Of a stretch of 13,414 nt of DNA, positions 1 through 7,386 are shown piece after piece. The DNA is from Gammaproteobacteria bacterium (GTDB taxonomy: Bacteria > Pseudomonadota > Gammaproteobacteria > Pseudomonadales > Azotimanducaceae), in NCBI GenBank assembly GCA_030430515.1, contig JAUIKX010000070.1, forward strand, positions 1 through 13,414, given 5' to 3'. The notes under the pieces were generated by a model. The model worked only from the letters and a program-made list of their open reading frames with translations, searched no databases and was not told where the DNA came from. Position numbers and translations under genes: made by a program. Numbering within the stretch: the first letter of the stretch is position 1; every line of letters starts with the position of its first letter.

Positions 1-908
1 TCTGCCAGCCGATCGGCCCTTTCATCCGCCGTTTCACCCGCCACAGGCTCAATGTGCGACCAGCGGCGGAGCCAGGTGTATTGACGTCTCGCCAGGCCGC
101 GCGTGGCAGCCAGTATGCGCTCCCGCATCGTCACCTCGTCACATTCGCCGTCGAGATGTTGCCAGACCTGCCGGTAGCCCACCGCCCGCATAGACGGGAG
201 ATCGAGGTGCAGATCACCACGCTGTCTGAGCGCGTGCACCTCTTCGATGAAACCTTCCGCCAGCATCTGCTCCAGACGCCGGGCGATACGCGCATGCAGC
301 ACCGAGCGATCGGGCACATCCACCAGATACTCTTCCAGCGGCAGGTCCAGCCGCTGCGCCGCACCTTCAGCCTGCCCCCAGAATGTCGAGATGGGTTCAC
401 CCGTCATGGTGTACACCTCGAGCGCCCGGGAGAGTCGTTGCGGATTGTTCGGGTGAATCAGCGCTGCGGCTTCCGGATCGATGCGTTGAAGCTCTGCATG
501 AAGCTGCTCCCAGCCAACCTCACCGGCCCGATCAGCGATGTGCCGACGCACTTCCGGTGTACTTCTCGGTACCGCGTCGAGGCCATCCCGGAAGGCGCGC
601 AGATACATCATCGTGCCGCCCACCAGAACCGGCGTCTGGCCGTTGGCCATCGCCCTGCGCACCTCGGCATCCGCATCGTCGACAAAGTCTGACACCGCGT
701 AGCTGTCTGCCGGGTCACGGATATCCACCAGCGCGTGGGGATACCGATCGAGGGTCGCAGCATCGGGCTTCGCCGTGCCGATGTTCATCTGCCGGTAGAC
801 CATGGCCGAGTCGATACTGATGAGCCGCACGGGATAGCGATCGGCCAGCCGCAGCGCGACGTCCGTCTTGCCGGACGCCGTAGGCCCGGTGATCACGAGG
901 ATTTTCAC
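1..908 (-). CDS. miaA: tRNA dimethylallyltransferase MiaA (3' end cut by window edge)
   Basis: MiaA transfers dimethylallyl from DMAPP to N6 of A37 in tRNAs reading UNN codons, the first step of (m)s2i6A synthesis in the cytoplasm. Translation on the minus strand shows the P-loop GPTASGKT at residues 8-15, the family segment DSAMVYRQMNIGTAKP at 33-48, VGGTMMY at about 96-102, and near the end MRAVGYRQVW and ATRGLARRQYTWLRR. About 302 codons are visible; with a usual length near 310, only the last few residues are missing. The start is a GTG at 908-906 whose bases overlap the mutL TGA as GTGA, indicating translational coupling; no clear Shine-Dalgarno is seen. miaA after mutL is the classic order, and hfq would be expected beyond the left edge (known synteny, not visible). 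Confidence 0.97.
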   Translation of the reverse strand, partial: MKILVITGPTASGKTDVALRLADRYPVRLISIDSAMVYRQMNIGTAKPDAATLDRYPHALVDIRDPADSYAVSDFVDDADAEVRRAMANGQTPVLVGGTMMYLRAFRDGLDAVPRSTPEVRRHIADRAGEVGWEQLHAELQRIDPEAAALIHPNNPQRLSRALEVYTMTGEPISTFWGQAEGAAQRLDLPLEEYLVDVPDRSVLHARIARRLEQMLAEGFIEEVHALRQRGDLHLDLPSMRAVGYRQVWQHLDGECDEVTMRERILAATRGLARRQYTWLRRWSHIEPVAGETADERADRLA

Positions 909-2665
909 TGACCGCGCAGAAACAGACGGTCGAGTTCCGCCATGGACAATTGCGTGAAGGTCGGCCGCCCGTGGTTACACTGGCCCGAATTTTCGGTCAC
1001 TTCCATTTCCCGGAGAAGGGCATTCATTTCTTCGATCGTCAGCCGGCGGTTTGCCCGCACCGAACCATGACAGGCCATCGTGGCGAGCAGATCTTCCTGC
1101 CGATCGGCCAGCAGGGTCGTAATGCCGTAGGTAGCGAGCTCGCTCAGTACGTCCCGCACCAGCGCTTCCGAGTCGCCATCCGCCAGCGCCTGGGGCACTT
1201 CCCGAACGCTGATGCTCTGGGGCCCGGTGCGCTGCAGCACGAGCCCCATGGACGCAAGCGCCTGTTCATGGGTTTCCGCCAGATTCGCATCAGACTCGCC
1301 CACGGAAACCGATACCGGCACCAGGAGCCTCTGGGTCTTCAGCCCCTCTGCGGCAACCTGGGCCTTCAGGCGCTCATACGTCAGCCGCTCGTGGGCAGCA
1401 TGCATGTCGACCAGCACGAGACCCTGAGCGTTCTGCGCCAGCACGTAAACGCCATGAAGCTGTGCGATGGCGTAACCGAGCGGCGCTTCCTCGTCTCGGG
1501 CCTCGACGGGGGCAAGCGCAGCAGGCGTGCTTCCGGCAATGCCGCTCTGCGCGACCGAAGCCTGAAAAGATGGAGCGAACGACGGGCGCGGCGGCACGAG
1601 CCCGGGCAGTCGGGATGTTTCGGGTATGGGTTCCGCCACATCCAGAACCGCCACCGACGCAGGCGCTGCGTGCTCCGGCCGAACATCCCGCAGCACCCGG
1701 TTCAGCGTGCCGAAGATGAAGTCGTGGACCTGCCGGGAGTCACGGAAGCGCACTTCATGCTTGGTCGGGTGGACGTTCACGTCTACGCCTTCGGCTGGAA
1801 GCTCGAGATACAGCACGAACACCGGGTGACGACCGTGAAACAGAACGTCGCGATAGGCCTGGCGAATGGCGTGCGCTACGAGCTTGTCGCGGACCACCCG
1901 GCCATTGACGAAAAAATACTGCTGATCTGCCTGCCGGCGATTGTGGGTTGGCAGGCCGACCCAGCCGCGCAGGGCAAGATCACCCCGCCGCTCATCAACG
2001 AACACGCTTTCGCCGATGAACCCCTCTCCGAGCACCCGTTTCAATCGGGGCTCGCTCTCCCCGGCCTGAACGCTGAGCATCGACTTGCCCTGACGGAGTT
2101 CGAAGCTGACATCCATGCATGCAAGCAGCAGGCGCCTAACCACCTGGTCGATGGCCTGCATCTCCGTACGTTCAGCTTTGAGAAACTTGCGGCGCGCCGG
2201 AGTGTTGTAGAACAGATCCTGCACTTCGATGGTCGTACCCACCGGATGGGCCGCCGGTTTCTCCGCGACCAGCTCCCCGCCTTCAACAGCAATCATGTGG
2301 CCCATGGCTGCATCCGCGGTGCGGGAGGTCACCGTCACACGGGCAACACTGGCGATACTGGCGAGCGCCTCACCGCGGAAACCGAGGCTGCCGATGGTCA
2401 GCAGATCTTCGGCATCGGTGATCTTGCTGGTGGCATGGCGGGCAAGCGCCAGTGGCAGGTCCTGCTCCGAGATACCGTGGCCGTCGTCACGCACCATGAT
2501 GCGTTTCACGCCGCCTTGTTCGGTCTGCACCTCCACCTTTCGGGCACCCGCATCGAGACTGTTCTCCACCAGCTCTTTGACGATGGAAGCCGGCCGCTCA
2601 ACCACTTCACCCGCGGCGATCTGGTTGGCGACGACGGAAGACAGAACTTTTATGGACGCTGACAT
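905..2665 (-). CDS. mutL: DNA mismatch repair protein MutL, endonuclease-type
   Basis: MutL couples mismatch recognition by MutS to strand incision and removal. The 586-residue protein has an N-terminal GHKL ATPase: NQIAAGEVVERPASIVKELVENS from residue 14 (E31 and N35 match the catalytic Glu and Mg-binding Asn), DDGHGI 60-65, ATSKI 78-82, GFRGEAL 95-101 and FYNTPARR 152-159. A Pro/Ala-rich linker spans about 330-395. The C-terminal domain holds the metal-site motifs of nicking MutL proteins: DMHAAHERLTYE at 420-431 (DQHA(X)2E(X)4E type), ACHGSVRA 531-538, CNHGRP 563-568 and FLR 582-584. E. coli MutL lacks these and relies on MutH; Pseudomonas MutL has them. The ATG start is followed at once by the conserved N-terminus. 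It lies 29 bases after the crotonase gene and its stop overlaps the miaA start, so all three are probably one transcript. Confidence 0.98.
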   Translation of the reverse strand: MSASIKVLSSVVANQIAAGEVVERPASIVKELVENSLDAGARKVEVQTEQGGVKRIMVRDDGHGISEQDLPLALARHATSKITDAEDLLTIGSLGFRGEALASIASVARVTVTSRTADAAMGHMIAVEGGELVAEKPAAHPVGTTIEVQDLFYNTPARRKFLKAERTEMQAIDQVVRRLLLACMDVSFELRQGKSMLSVQAGESEPRLKRVLGEGFIGESVFVDERRGDLALRGWVGLPTHNRRQADQQYFFVNGRVVRDKLVAHAIRQAYRDVLFHGRHPVFVLYLELPAEGVDVNVHPTKHEVRFRDSRQVHDFIFGTLNRVLRDVRPEHAAPASVAVLDVAEPIPETSRLPGLVPPRPSFAPSFQASVAQSGIAGSTPAALAPVEARDEEAPLGYAIAQLHGVYVLAQNAQGLVLVDMHAAHERLTYERLKAQVAAEGLKTQRLLVPVSVSVGESDANLAETHEQALASMGLVLQRTGPQSISVREVPQALADGDSEALVRDVLSELATYGITTLLADRQEDLLATMACHGSVRANRRLTIEEMNALLREMEVTENSGQCNHGRPTFTQLSMAELDRLFLRGQ

Positions 2666-2690
2666 CGTCGGAATTCTAACTGCCCGACGG
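2666..2690 (-). other. small inverted repeat just before the mutL start
   Basis: In the 29-base gap between the crotonase stop and the mutL ATG, CGTCGG (2666-2671) pairs with CCGACG (2684-2689) around a 12-base loop. No U-tract follows, so it does not look like an intrinsic terminator. On the mRNA it would sit right against the mutL start codon and could hinder initiation. A six-base repeat may be chance. Confidence 0.25.
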
Positions 2691-2694
2691 CCGG

Positions 2695-3477
2695 TCAGTC
2701 GAAGTTCGGCTTACGCTTCTCGATGAATGCGCGGAATGCCTCCGCTGCGTGCGGCCCCGAGGCGATCTGCACGTGCCGCTCCGCTTCCAGCGCCACGAAG
2801 CTGTCCAGGGGCATCTGCTCTGCGGCAACGTAATGGTTCTTCAGGGCCAGCAACGCCGTCGGCGAACGTTCGAGCAGCTCATCAATCAGCGCGCGGGTAG
2901 CGCCTTGGAATTCCTCATCAGCAAAAACCCGGGCCACGAGGCCGATTCGGCTGGCTTCTTCCGCAGAGAATTTCTGCGGCAAAAACGAAAGCTCCCGGGC
3001 CTTTGCCGCACCGACCAGGCGAGGCAGCGTCCAGGGCAGGCCCATGTCGCCAGCCACCGCGACATTGAGAAACGCCGTATTGAGCATGGCGGATTGCGTA
3101 GCGACCCGAAGATCACAGGCACACGCCCAGCCCATGCCGGCCCCGGCGCAAGCACCGTTGATCGCAGCCACGGTGACCTGCGGCATGTCATGCAGAAGCG
3201 CACTGACCTGATAGTGCCTGGTTTCCGCACTGTCCTCCGGGTCGTCGCTGACCTGGCCGATCCAGTTCAGATCGGCGCCGGGACAAAACGAACGGCAGGC
3301 ACCGGTCAGCAACAACACCCGTACAGCACGATCCGCAGCGATGGTCTCCAGAGCTTCGCAGGCTTCTCTGACCATTCGGTTGGTCATGCCGTTGCGCTGC
3401 TCCGGACGATCGAGCAGCAGGGTCGCAAGCGCACCCTCCCGGGTGACAGTGATTGTTTCGTACTCGTTCATGCTCAT
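2695..3477 (-). CDS. crotonase-superfamily (enoyl-CoA hydratase/isomerase-like) protein
   Basis: This 260-residue protein has the length and layout of the crotonase fold, whose members act on acyl-CoA thioesters as hydratases, isomerases, lyases or hydrolases. Visible are the CoA/oxyanion segment RSFCPGADL (62-70), the second oxyanion segment INGACAGAGMGWACACDLRVA (106-126), and FLNVAVAGDMGLPWTLPRLVG (136-156). The positions of both catalytic glutamates of classical hydratases (rat E144, E164) hold other residues, but an Asp (D144) is kept where PaaG-type isomerases and some hydratases carry one. Reaction and substrate therefore cannot be named. The ATG at 3477 has GGAG five bases upstream; a second ATG at 3471 is less well placed. 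An open frame continues upstream to 4101, but that part is antisense to the GST gene and has no family similarity. The gene probably leads the mutL-miaA transcript. Confidence 0.9.
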   Translation of the reverse strand: MSMNEYETITVTREGALATLLLDRPEQRNGMTNRMVREACEALETIAADRAVRVLLLTGACRSFCPGADLNWIGQVSDDPEDSAETRHYQVSALLHDMPQVTVAAINGACAGAGMGWACACDLRVATQSAMLNTAFLNVAVAGDMGLPWTLPRLVGAAKARELSFLPQKFSAEEASRIGLVARVFADEEFQGATRALIDELLERSPTALLALKNHYVAAEQMPLDSFVALEAERHVQIASGPHAAEAFRAFIEKRKPNFD

Positions 3478-3537
3478 GCCTTCTCCGATTGATTTCCCGC
3501 GTTGCAAACCGGCCTTGGTGCAGCGCAAACTCGCCTC

Positions 3538-4149
3538 ATGCTGACCATTTACCACGCGCCTCTTACCCGCTCCATACGCATCATCTGGCTCTGCGAGGAG
3601 CTTGGCATCGACTACAAGATACAGCCTGTGGATTTTTCTGCCGAGTACAGATCGACCCCGGAATGGCGGCGTATGAACCCCGTGGGCAAGGTGCCGGTCA
3701 TGACCGACGGCAACCTGAAACTGTTCGAGTCCGGCGCCATGCTGCAGTACATACTCGATCGTTACGGCAACGGCCGTCTGCAACCCGAAACCGGTAGCGA
3801 CGACCATGGCCGGTTTCTGCAGTGGTGCTGGTTTTCGGAAGCCACCTTCGCCCGCCCCGTGGGAGAAATTGTCAACCATCGACGGGCCTTCGCCAAAGGT
3901 GATCGCAGTGAAGCGGTCATTCAGGAGATGGCCGATCGCGTGCAGGCCTGCTGCGATGCGCTGGAAGAAGAGTTCCACGAACGACCTTTCATCGTCGGCG
4001 GGTCGTTTTCCGCGGCCGACATCATGCTGGGCTACACATTGCTGCTCACGGACAAGGTCACGCCGGCAACCATGGGGCCGCTCCTGGATGAATACTGGCA
4101 ACGGTTGCAGAGCCGTCCCGCGTACACAGCCGCGACGGCCGACGTTTAG
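3538..4149 (+). CDS. glutathione S-transferase family protein
   Basis: The 203-residue protein has a thioredoxin-fold N-terminal half followed by a helical half, as in cytosolic GSTs that conjugate or reduce substrates with glutathione. The N-terminal half begins LTIYHAPLTRSIRIIWLCEELG (2-23), with candidate glutathione-activating Ser/Thr at T10 or S12. Then come NPVGKVPVM (47-55, with the cis-Pro) and ESGAMLQYI (64-72, glutathione-binding Glu-Ser). The C-terminal half has the N-capping box FSAAD at 157-161. The substrate is unknown. The start is the ATG at 3538 because homology begins there; a TTG at 3502 would add 12 unlikely residues, and neither has a good Shine-Dalgarno. It diverges from the crotonase gene with 60 bases between. 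Its TAG stop shares bases with the amidase TAA on the other strand. Confidence 0.93.
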   Translation: MLTIYHAPLTRSIRIIWLCEELGIDYKIQPVDFSAEYRSTPEWRRMNPVGKVPVMTDGNLKLFESGAMLQYILDRYGNGRLQPETGSDDHGRFLQWCWFSEATFARPVGEIVNHRRAFAKGDRSEAVIQEMADRVQACCDALEEEFHERPFIVGGSFSAADIMLGYTLLLTDKVTPATMGPLLDEYWQRLQSRPAYTAATADV

Positions 4150-5483
4150 CTGGGAGGGATCTTGAGCACCTGCCCGATGCGGATACGATCGTTCTGGAGG
4201 TCATTAGCCTGGCGAAGTGACCGCGCCGAGATGCCGAACCGCTCAGCGATCTCCGAAACGGTATCGCCACGGCTGATCGTGTAGCTCACCGCTGCATCGC
4301 GGTTGCCTTCCATTCTGGCGGCGATGAGGGTGCCGGGCGGCGGCGACCGGGTCATGTAGCTCTTGATGCCATTGACCACAGCTTTGGCGATCTTGTTCTG
4401 GTGGTCGCGATGCGTGAGACGGCGGGCTTCCGCCGGATTGGACAGATAACCCGTTTCGATGAGGATCGATGGCACGTCAGGGGACTTGAGCACGACGAAC
4501 CCCGCCTGCTCCACCCGATTCTTATGCAGTTTCACCACACCGCCGAGCTCACCAAGAATCGCTTTTCCAGCTTCGATACTGGCCGATCGGTTGGCGTCCA
4601 TGGAGAGATCCAGAAGAACAGACCGAAGCACCGGATCCTTGTCTTCCAGCGACACCGCACCCACGCCGCCAATCAGGTCGGCACGGTTTTCTTTCGCCGC
4701 CAGCCAACGTGCCGTTTCAGAACTCGCTCCACGATCCGAAAGCGTGTAAACGGATGCGCCGCTGACGCTGGCGCTGGTGAAGGCATCGGCATGCACGGAG
4801 ATGAACAGATCCGCCCGGGCATCTCTGGCGATCTCGGTGCGCTTGCGGAGAGAGATGTAGTAATCGCCTTTGCGAACGAGAACGGCGCTGAAGCCTTCTT
4901 CCGCATTGATGCGTCGGACGATGCGCTGTGCGATCTGCAGCACGATGTTTTTCTCGCGCTGTTTGTTTGCAGCGATGGCGCCAGGGTCGTCACCGCCGTG
5001 TCCGGCATCCACAGCGATGATGATGTCACGGCGCGCTTTCGGGGCGCTGCGCACGACCGGCGTCGGCGCCGATTTTCCGTACAGGTCGATCACGAGACGG
5101 TGCCCGTGCGGCGCCACCGGGGCCAGGGTAAACGCCCTGGGTGAAAGCGCCTTTTTGAGTTCCAGCACAAGCCTGTAGCCGTCGGCGCGCTGCGCGCCAC
5201 GGACCGTTTCGATGCGGTCCCGACCGACCCCGACAACTGATGGATCGAAGCCGCCTCTGACCTGCGTGCCGGAAAGATCCACCACGACCCTCGGCGGGCC
5301 ATCGAGCGTGAAGAGTTTGTAATCTGCAGGCTGTGCAGTGTCGAGCACGACCCGGGTGTGATCAGGAGCCTCGTGCATGCGCACCCCCTGAAGCACATTA
5401 GCCTGCGCTGCCGTCACAGCAAGCGCTGCCAGCACGCACAAGATGTTACGCAGTCTGTTCCTCAACCCGACGACCTTCACCAT
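4146..5483 (-). CDS. amiB: N-acetylmuramoyl-L-alanine amidase, AmiB/AmiC type (AMIN + Amidase_3 + LysM)
   Basis: This periplasmic zinc amidase cleaves the bond between MurNAc and the stem peptide to split daughter cells; EnvC- or NlpD-type activators are expected from the family. The 445-residue frame has a signal peptide (hydrophobic core about 14-25, likely cleavage after AQA at 28), an AMIN peptidoglycan-targeting domain (about 30-135), an Amidase_3 domain (about 153-378) and one C-terminal LysM (about 399-443). Zinc ligands appear as H162 (DAGHGG), E177 (REKN) and H231 (SVHADA), with catalytic E343 (LIETGYLSN). The segment at about 275-320 matches the autoinhibitory helical insert of this family. 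The ATG at 5483 has no well-placed Shine-Dalgarno; a TTG at 5465 has GAAGG eight bases upstream and gives a more compact signal peptide, so the start is uncertain. It overlaps the end of tsaE by 20-38 bases. amiB is the synteny-based name. Confidence 0.95.
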   Translation of the reverse strand: MVKVVGLRNRLRNILCVLAALAVTAAQANVLQGVRMHEAPDHTRVVLDTAQPADYKLFTLDGPPRVVVDLSGTQVRGGFDPSVVGVGRDRIETVRGAQRADGYRLVLELKKALSPRAFTLAPVAPHGHRLVIDLYGKSAPTPVVRSAPKARRDIIIAVDAGHGGDDPGAIAANKQREKNIVLQIAQRIVRRINAEEGFSAVLVRKGDYYISLRKRTEIARDARADLFISVHADAFTSASVSGASVYTLSDRGASSETARWLAAKENRADLIGGVGAVSLEDKDPVLRSVLLDLSMDANRSASIEAGKAILGELGGVVKLHKNRVEQAGFVVLKSPDVPSILIETGYLSNPAEARRLTHRDHQNKIAKAVVNGIKSYMTRSPPPGTLIAARMEGNRDAAVSYTISRGDTVSEIAERFGISARSLRQANDLQNDRIRIGQVLKIPPS

Positions 5484-5874
5484 CCACCGTCAAAGTAATC
5501 ACCAGATCCGGCGCAGGCAGATAGCCTTCGCCACGCTCCGGCCACTCGATGAGTTTGATGGCGGCTTCCTCCAGAAGCTCATCCAGGCCCACGAAGGCCA
5601 GCTCCTCACCGTGACCGATACGATAAAGATCCAGATGGTAGACCAAAGCAGACGGTAAATTGTAGGGCTCGAGAAGGGTATACGTGGGACTCTTAACCGC
5701 ACCTTCATGACCGAGGCCTCGCAGAATGCCCCGCACAAGAGTGGTTTTGCCGGCGCCCAGATCACCGGTGAGATAGACGCAGACATCACCGCCGTGGTCG
5801 CGGATGAATCGCTGAGCAAGCTTCAAACCATATGCAACGGTTGCCTCTTCGTCTTTGAGAAAGGTGCCGCTCAA
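5446..5874 (-). CDS. tsaE: tRNA threonylcarbamoyladenosine biosynthesis ATPase TsaE
   Basis: TsaE is the ATPase partner of TsaB and TsaD in making t6A37 on tRNAs reading ANN codons. The 142-residue protein shows the P-loop GDLGAGKTT (37-45), KSPTYTL (61-67), HLDLYR (80-85) and IEWPERG (109-115), all family hallmarks, at normal length. The start is a TTG at 5874 that overlaps the nnrDE stop as TTGA; the next residues lead directly into the conserved DEEAT segment. GGAG lies 11 bases upstream, rather far, so coupling to nnrDE translation is probably important. The reading frame then overlaps the amidase start. The nnrDE-tsaE-amidase order matches E. coli yjeF-yjeE-amiB. Confidence 0.97.
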   Translation of the reverse strand: MSGTFLKDEEATVAYGLKLAQRFIRDHGGDVCVYLTGDLGAGKTTLVRGILRGLGHEGAVKSPTYTLLEPYNLPSALVYHLDLYRIGHGEELAFVGLDELLEEAAIKLIEWPERGEGYLPAPDLVITLTVDGEGRRVEEQTA

Positions 5875-7316
5875 AGGGTCGCCAGCTCCGCAAACAGGTC
5901 GGAAGCCAGCAGGTTCCTGCCGACGCGGGCCTCAGCAAGCTCTCCCGCCACAGCGTGGTTCACCACCCCGGCACAGGTCGCCGCAAAGGTACCGCCGTCA
6001 GAGAGTCCTGCGGCGACCACTCCCGACAGCACATCCCCCATACCCGCCGTTGCCATGGCCGGCGTACCTCGCCCGCAGACCGCCAGTTTTTCACCTTCAG
6101 CGTCGCACGCAGCAACGATGCTGCCTGCACCTTTGAGCACGGTCACTGCGCCGTATCGATCCGCAATCGCTTTTGCGGCTGCAGGTCGATCCTGCTGAAT
6201 GGTGGCGACATCCACATCCAGGAGACGAGCCGCTTCCGCCGCGTGCGGCGTGACCACAGAAACGCCAGACACATCGCAGCCCGCCAGATGGTATAGACCA
6301 TCTGCGTCCACGAGCAGCCGCTCCGGCTTCTGCCTCAGAACGAAATCAAACAACCCTTGCGACCATTTGTCTCGCCCCAGTCCCGGGCCGAGGACCACGA
6401 CGGAAGCGCGTTCGACCAGGTCGCCAAGCGCCGCATAGTCTCCAGCATCCTGAACCATCAGCTCCGGGCGCCGCGCCAGCGCCGCAGGGCGATGCTCCGG
6501 GCGGCAGGCCAGCGTCACCATACCCGCACCCGACCGCAGCGCCGCTTCGCCGGCAAGGAGCACCGCGCCGCCCATGTTGACATCACCGCCGACCACCAGA
6601 ATGTGTCCGCGACCATGTTTATAGGCGTTCACCGGCAACGGCTCCCGGCACACCGGCTCCGTCAGCCAGCTGACCCCGCCTTCGTATGCGGCACGCGGAG
6701 CCCGCAGATCTGAAAACAGGACCTCGCCACAGACTTCGAGTCCAAGGCCGGTCTGGTGGCCGATTTTCCGGGTAATGAATGTTGTGGTGATTTGCGCCCG
6801 CACAACATCCTCAATCTCGCCCACCGCGCCGCCCGTATCAGCGTTCAACCCCGTCGGCAGATCTATGGCGAGGACCGGTCGTGCTGTCTCGTTGATACAG
6901 CGAACGGCCGTCAGGTAAGGCTCACGAAGGCTACCCGAAACCCCCGTGCCCAACAGAGCATCGACGATGACATCTCCGCCAACCTCTCCATCAAACGCCC
7001 TTACCTGCACGCCATGCTGGTCCGCATAGCGCACCGCTGTCGCGCCGTCGCCCTCTTCCGGCGGATCCCCCACCTGCAGCACATCAACCGGCAGCCCGAG
7101 CTGCTTCAGAAGCGCAGCCAGTACATAGCCGTCGCCGGCATTGTTGCCTTTGCCCGTGAGAATGCTCACCGACGCGACGCCCGGCCAGCACTGAAGCAGG
7201 CACTGTTTCGCAAAATCTGCCGCGCGGGTCATGAGTTCGAACCCGTCGATGCCATGCCGGTGAATAGCCCGGGCATCCACCGCGCGACTTTCCGCTGCTG
7301 TATATAAGCGTTCCAC
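5871..7316 (-). CDS. nnrDE: bifunctional NAD(P)HX epimerase / ADP-dependent NAD(P)HX dehydratase
   Basis: This enzyme repairs hydrated NADH and NADPH: the N-terminal NnrE domain epimerises R-NADHX to S-NADHX and the C-terminal NnrD kinase-like domain dehydrates the S form using ADP. From the GTG at 7316 the protein has 481 residues. NnrE (about 1-215) shows LYTAAESRAVDARAI near the start, GKGNNAGDG (55-63), DALLGTG (119-125) and IDLPTGLNADTG (151-162). NnrD (about 220-481) shows GHILVVGGD (237-245), GPGLG (310-314), DADGL (337-341), VTPHAAEA (355-362) and GTPAMATAGMGDVLSG (417-432), with D428 as likely catalytic base. The frame is open back to 7502, but that stretch is antisense to queG and unrelated. 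A consensus -10 box ends six bases before the GTG, so the message may be leaderless. It overlaps tsaE by four bases. Confidence 0.96.
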   Translation of the reverse strand: MERLYTAAESRAVDARAIHRHGIDGFELMTRAADFAKQCLLQCWPGVASVSILTGKGNNAGDGYVLAALLKQLGLPVDVLQVGDPPEEGDGATAVRYADQHGVQVRAFDGEVGGDVIVDALLGTGVSGSLREPYLTAVRCINETARPVLAIDLPTGLNADTGGAVGEIEDVVRAQITTTFITRKIGHQTGLGLEVCGEVLFSDLRAPRAAYEGGVSWLTEPVCREPLPVNAYKHGRGHILVVGGDVNMGGAVLLAGEAALRSGAGMVTLACRPEHRPAALARRPELMVQDAGDYAALGDLVERASVVVLGPGLGRDKWSQGLFDFVLRQKPERLLVDADGLYHLAGCDVSGVSVVTPHAAEAARLLDVDVATIQQDRPAAAKAIADRYGAVTVLKGAGSIVAACDAEGEKLAVCGRGTPAMATAGMGDVLSGVVAAGLSDGGTFAATCAGVVNHAVAGELAEARVGRNLLASDLFAELATL

Positions 7317-7322
7317 TTCACC

Positions 7323-7328
7323 ATTATA
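7323..7328 (-). promoter_or_regulatory. putative -10 box for the nnrDE operon
   Basis: The minus strand reads TATAAT, a perfect sigma70 -10 hexamer, in the 66-base divergent gap between nnrDE and queG. The 17-base-spaced -35 position reads CAGTAT, a poor match. With a start site about seven bases downstream, transcription would begin at or next to the GTG start codon at 7316. Inferred only from the match and its position. Confidence 0.42.
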
Positions 7329-7344
7329 AGGCGACGCGCATGGA

Positions 7345-7350
7345 TATACT
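7345..7350 (+). promoter_or_regulatory. putative -10 box for queG
   Basis: TATACT matches five of six bases of the sigma70 -10 consensus and faces queG. The -35 position is weak. The implied start site near 7357 falls just before the ATG at 7361 that opens the first mini-ORF. It lies back-to-back with the nnrDE box, so the two promoters would share a very small divergent control region. Confidence 0.33.
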
Positions 7351-7360
7351 GCGCCCCCTG

Positions 7361-7375
7361 ATGAACACGAGGTGA
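7361..7375 (+). other. mini-ORF 1 in the queG leader (4 codons)
   Basis: ATG AAC ACG AGG TGA encodes MNTR and stops at 7373-7375, where the TGA shares bases with the next GTG (GTGA). It has no Shine-Dalgarno but lies just downstream of the putative queG -10 box. Whether it is translated is unknown. Confidence 0.4.
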
Positions 7376-7386
7376 ACACGAGTTGA
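7372..7386 (+). other. mini-ORF 2 in the queG leader (4 codons)
   Basis: GTG AAC ACG AGT TGA encodes MNTS and stops at 7384-7386, overlapping the queG TTG as TTGA. With mini-ORF 1 it forms a chain of stop-start overlaps leading into queG. This could allow translational coupling, or it may be a by-product of the tandem duplication. Confidence 0.4.

Noticed and set aside
54..692. 212-codon plus-strand frame and other plus-strand frames opposite miaA
   Set aside because: They are shadows of miaA, whose motifs are unambiguous on the minus strand.
950..2662. 570-codon open frame on the plus strand across nearly all of mutL
   Set aside because: It is antisense to a clear mutL, its translation has no recognisable motifs, and long antisense frames are expected in GC-rich coding DNA.
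2666..2690. Intrinsic terminator between the crotonase gene and mutL
   Set aside because: The inverted repeat has only six pairs, a 12-base loop and no U-tract.
3478..4101. N-terminal extension of the crotonase frame by 208 codons
   Set aside because: It is antisense to the GST gene and not crotonase-like; the ATG at 3477 has a good Shine-Dalgarno and starts the family homology.
4401..5144. 247-codon plus-strand frame opposite the amidase gene
   Set aside because: It is an antisense shadow with no motifs and no start signals.
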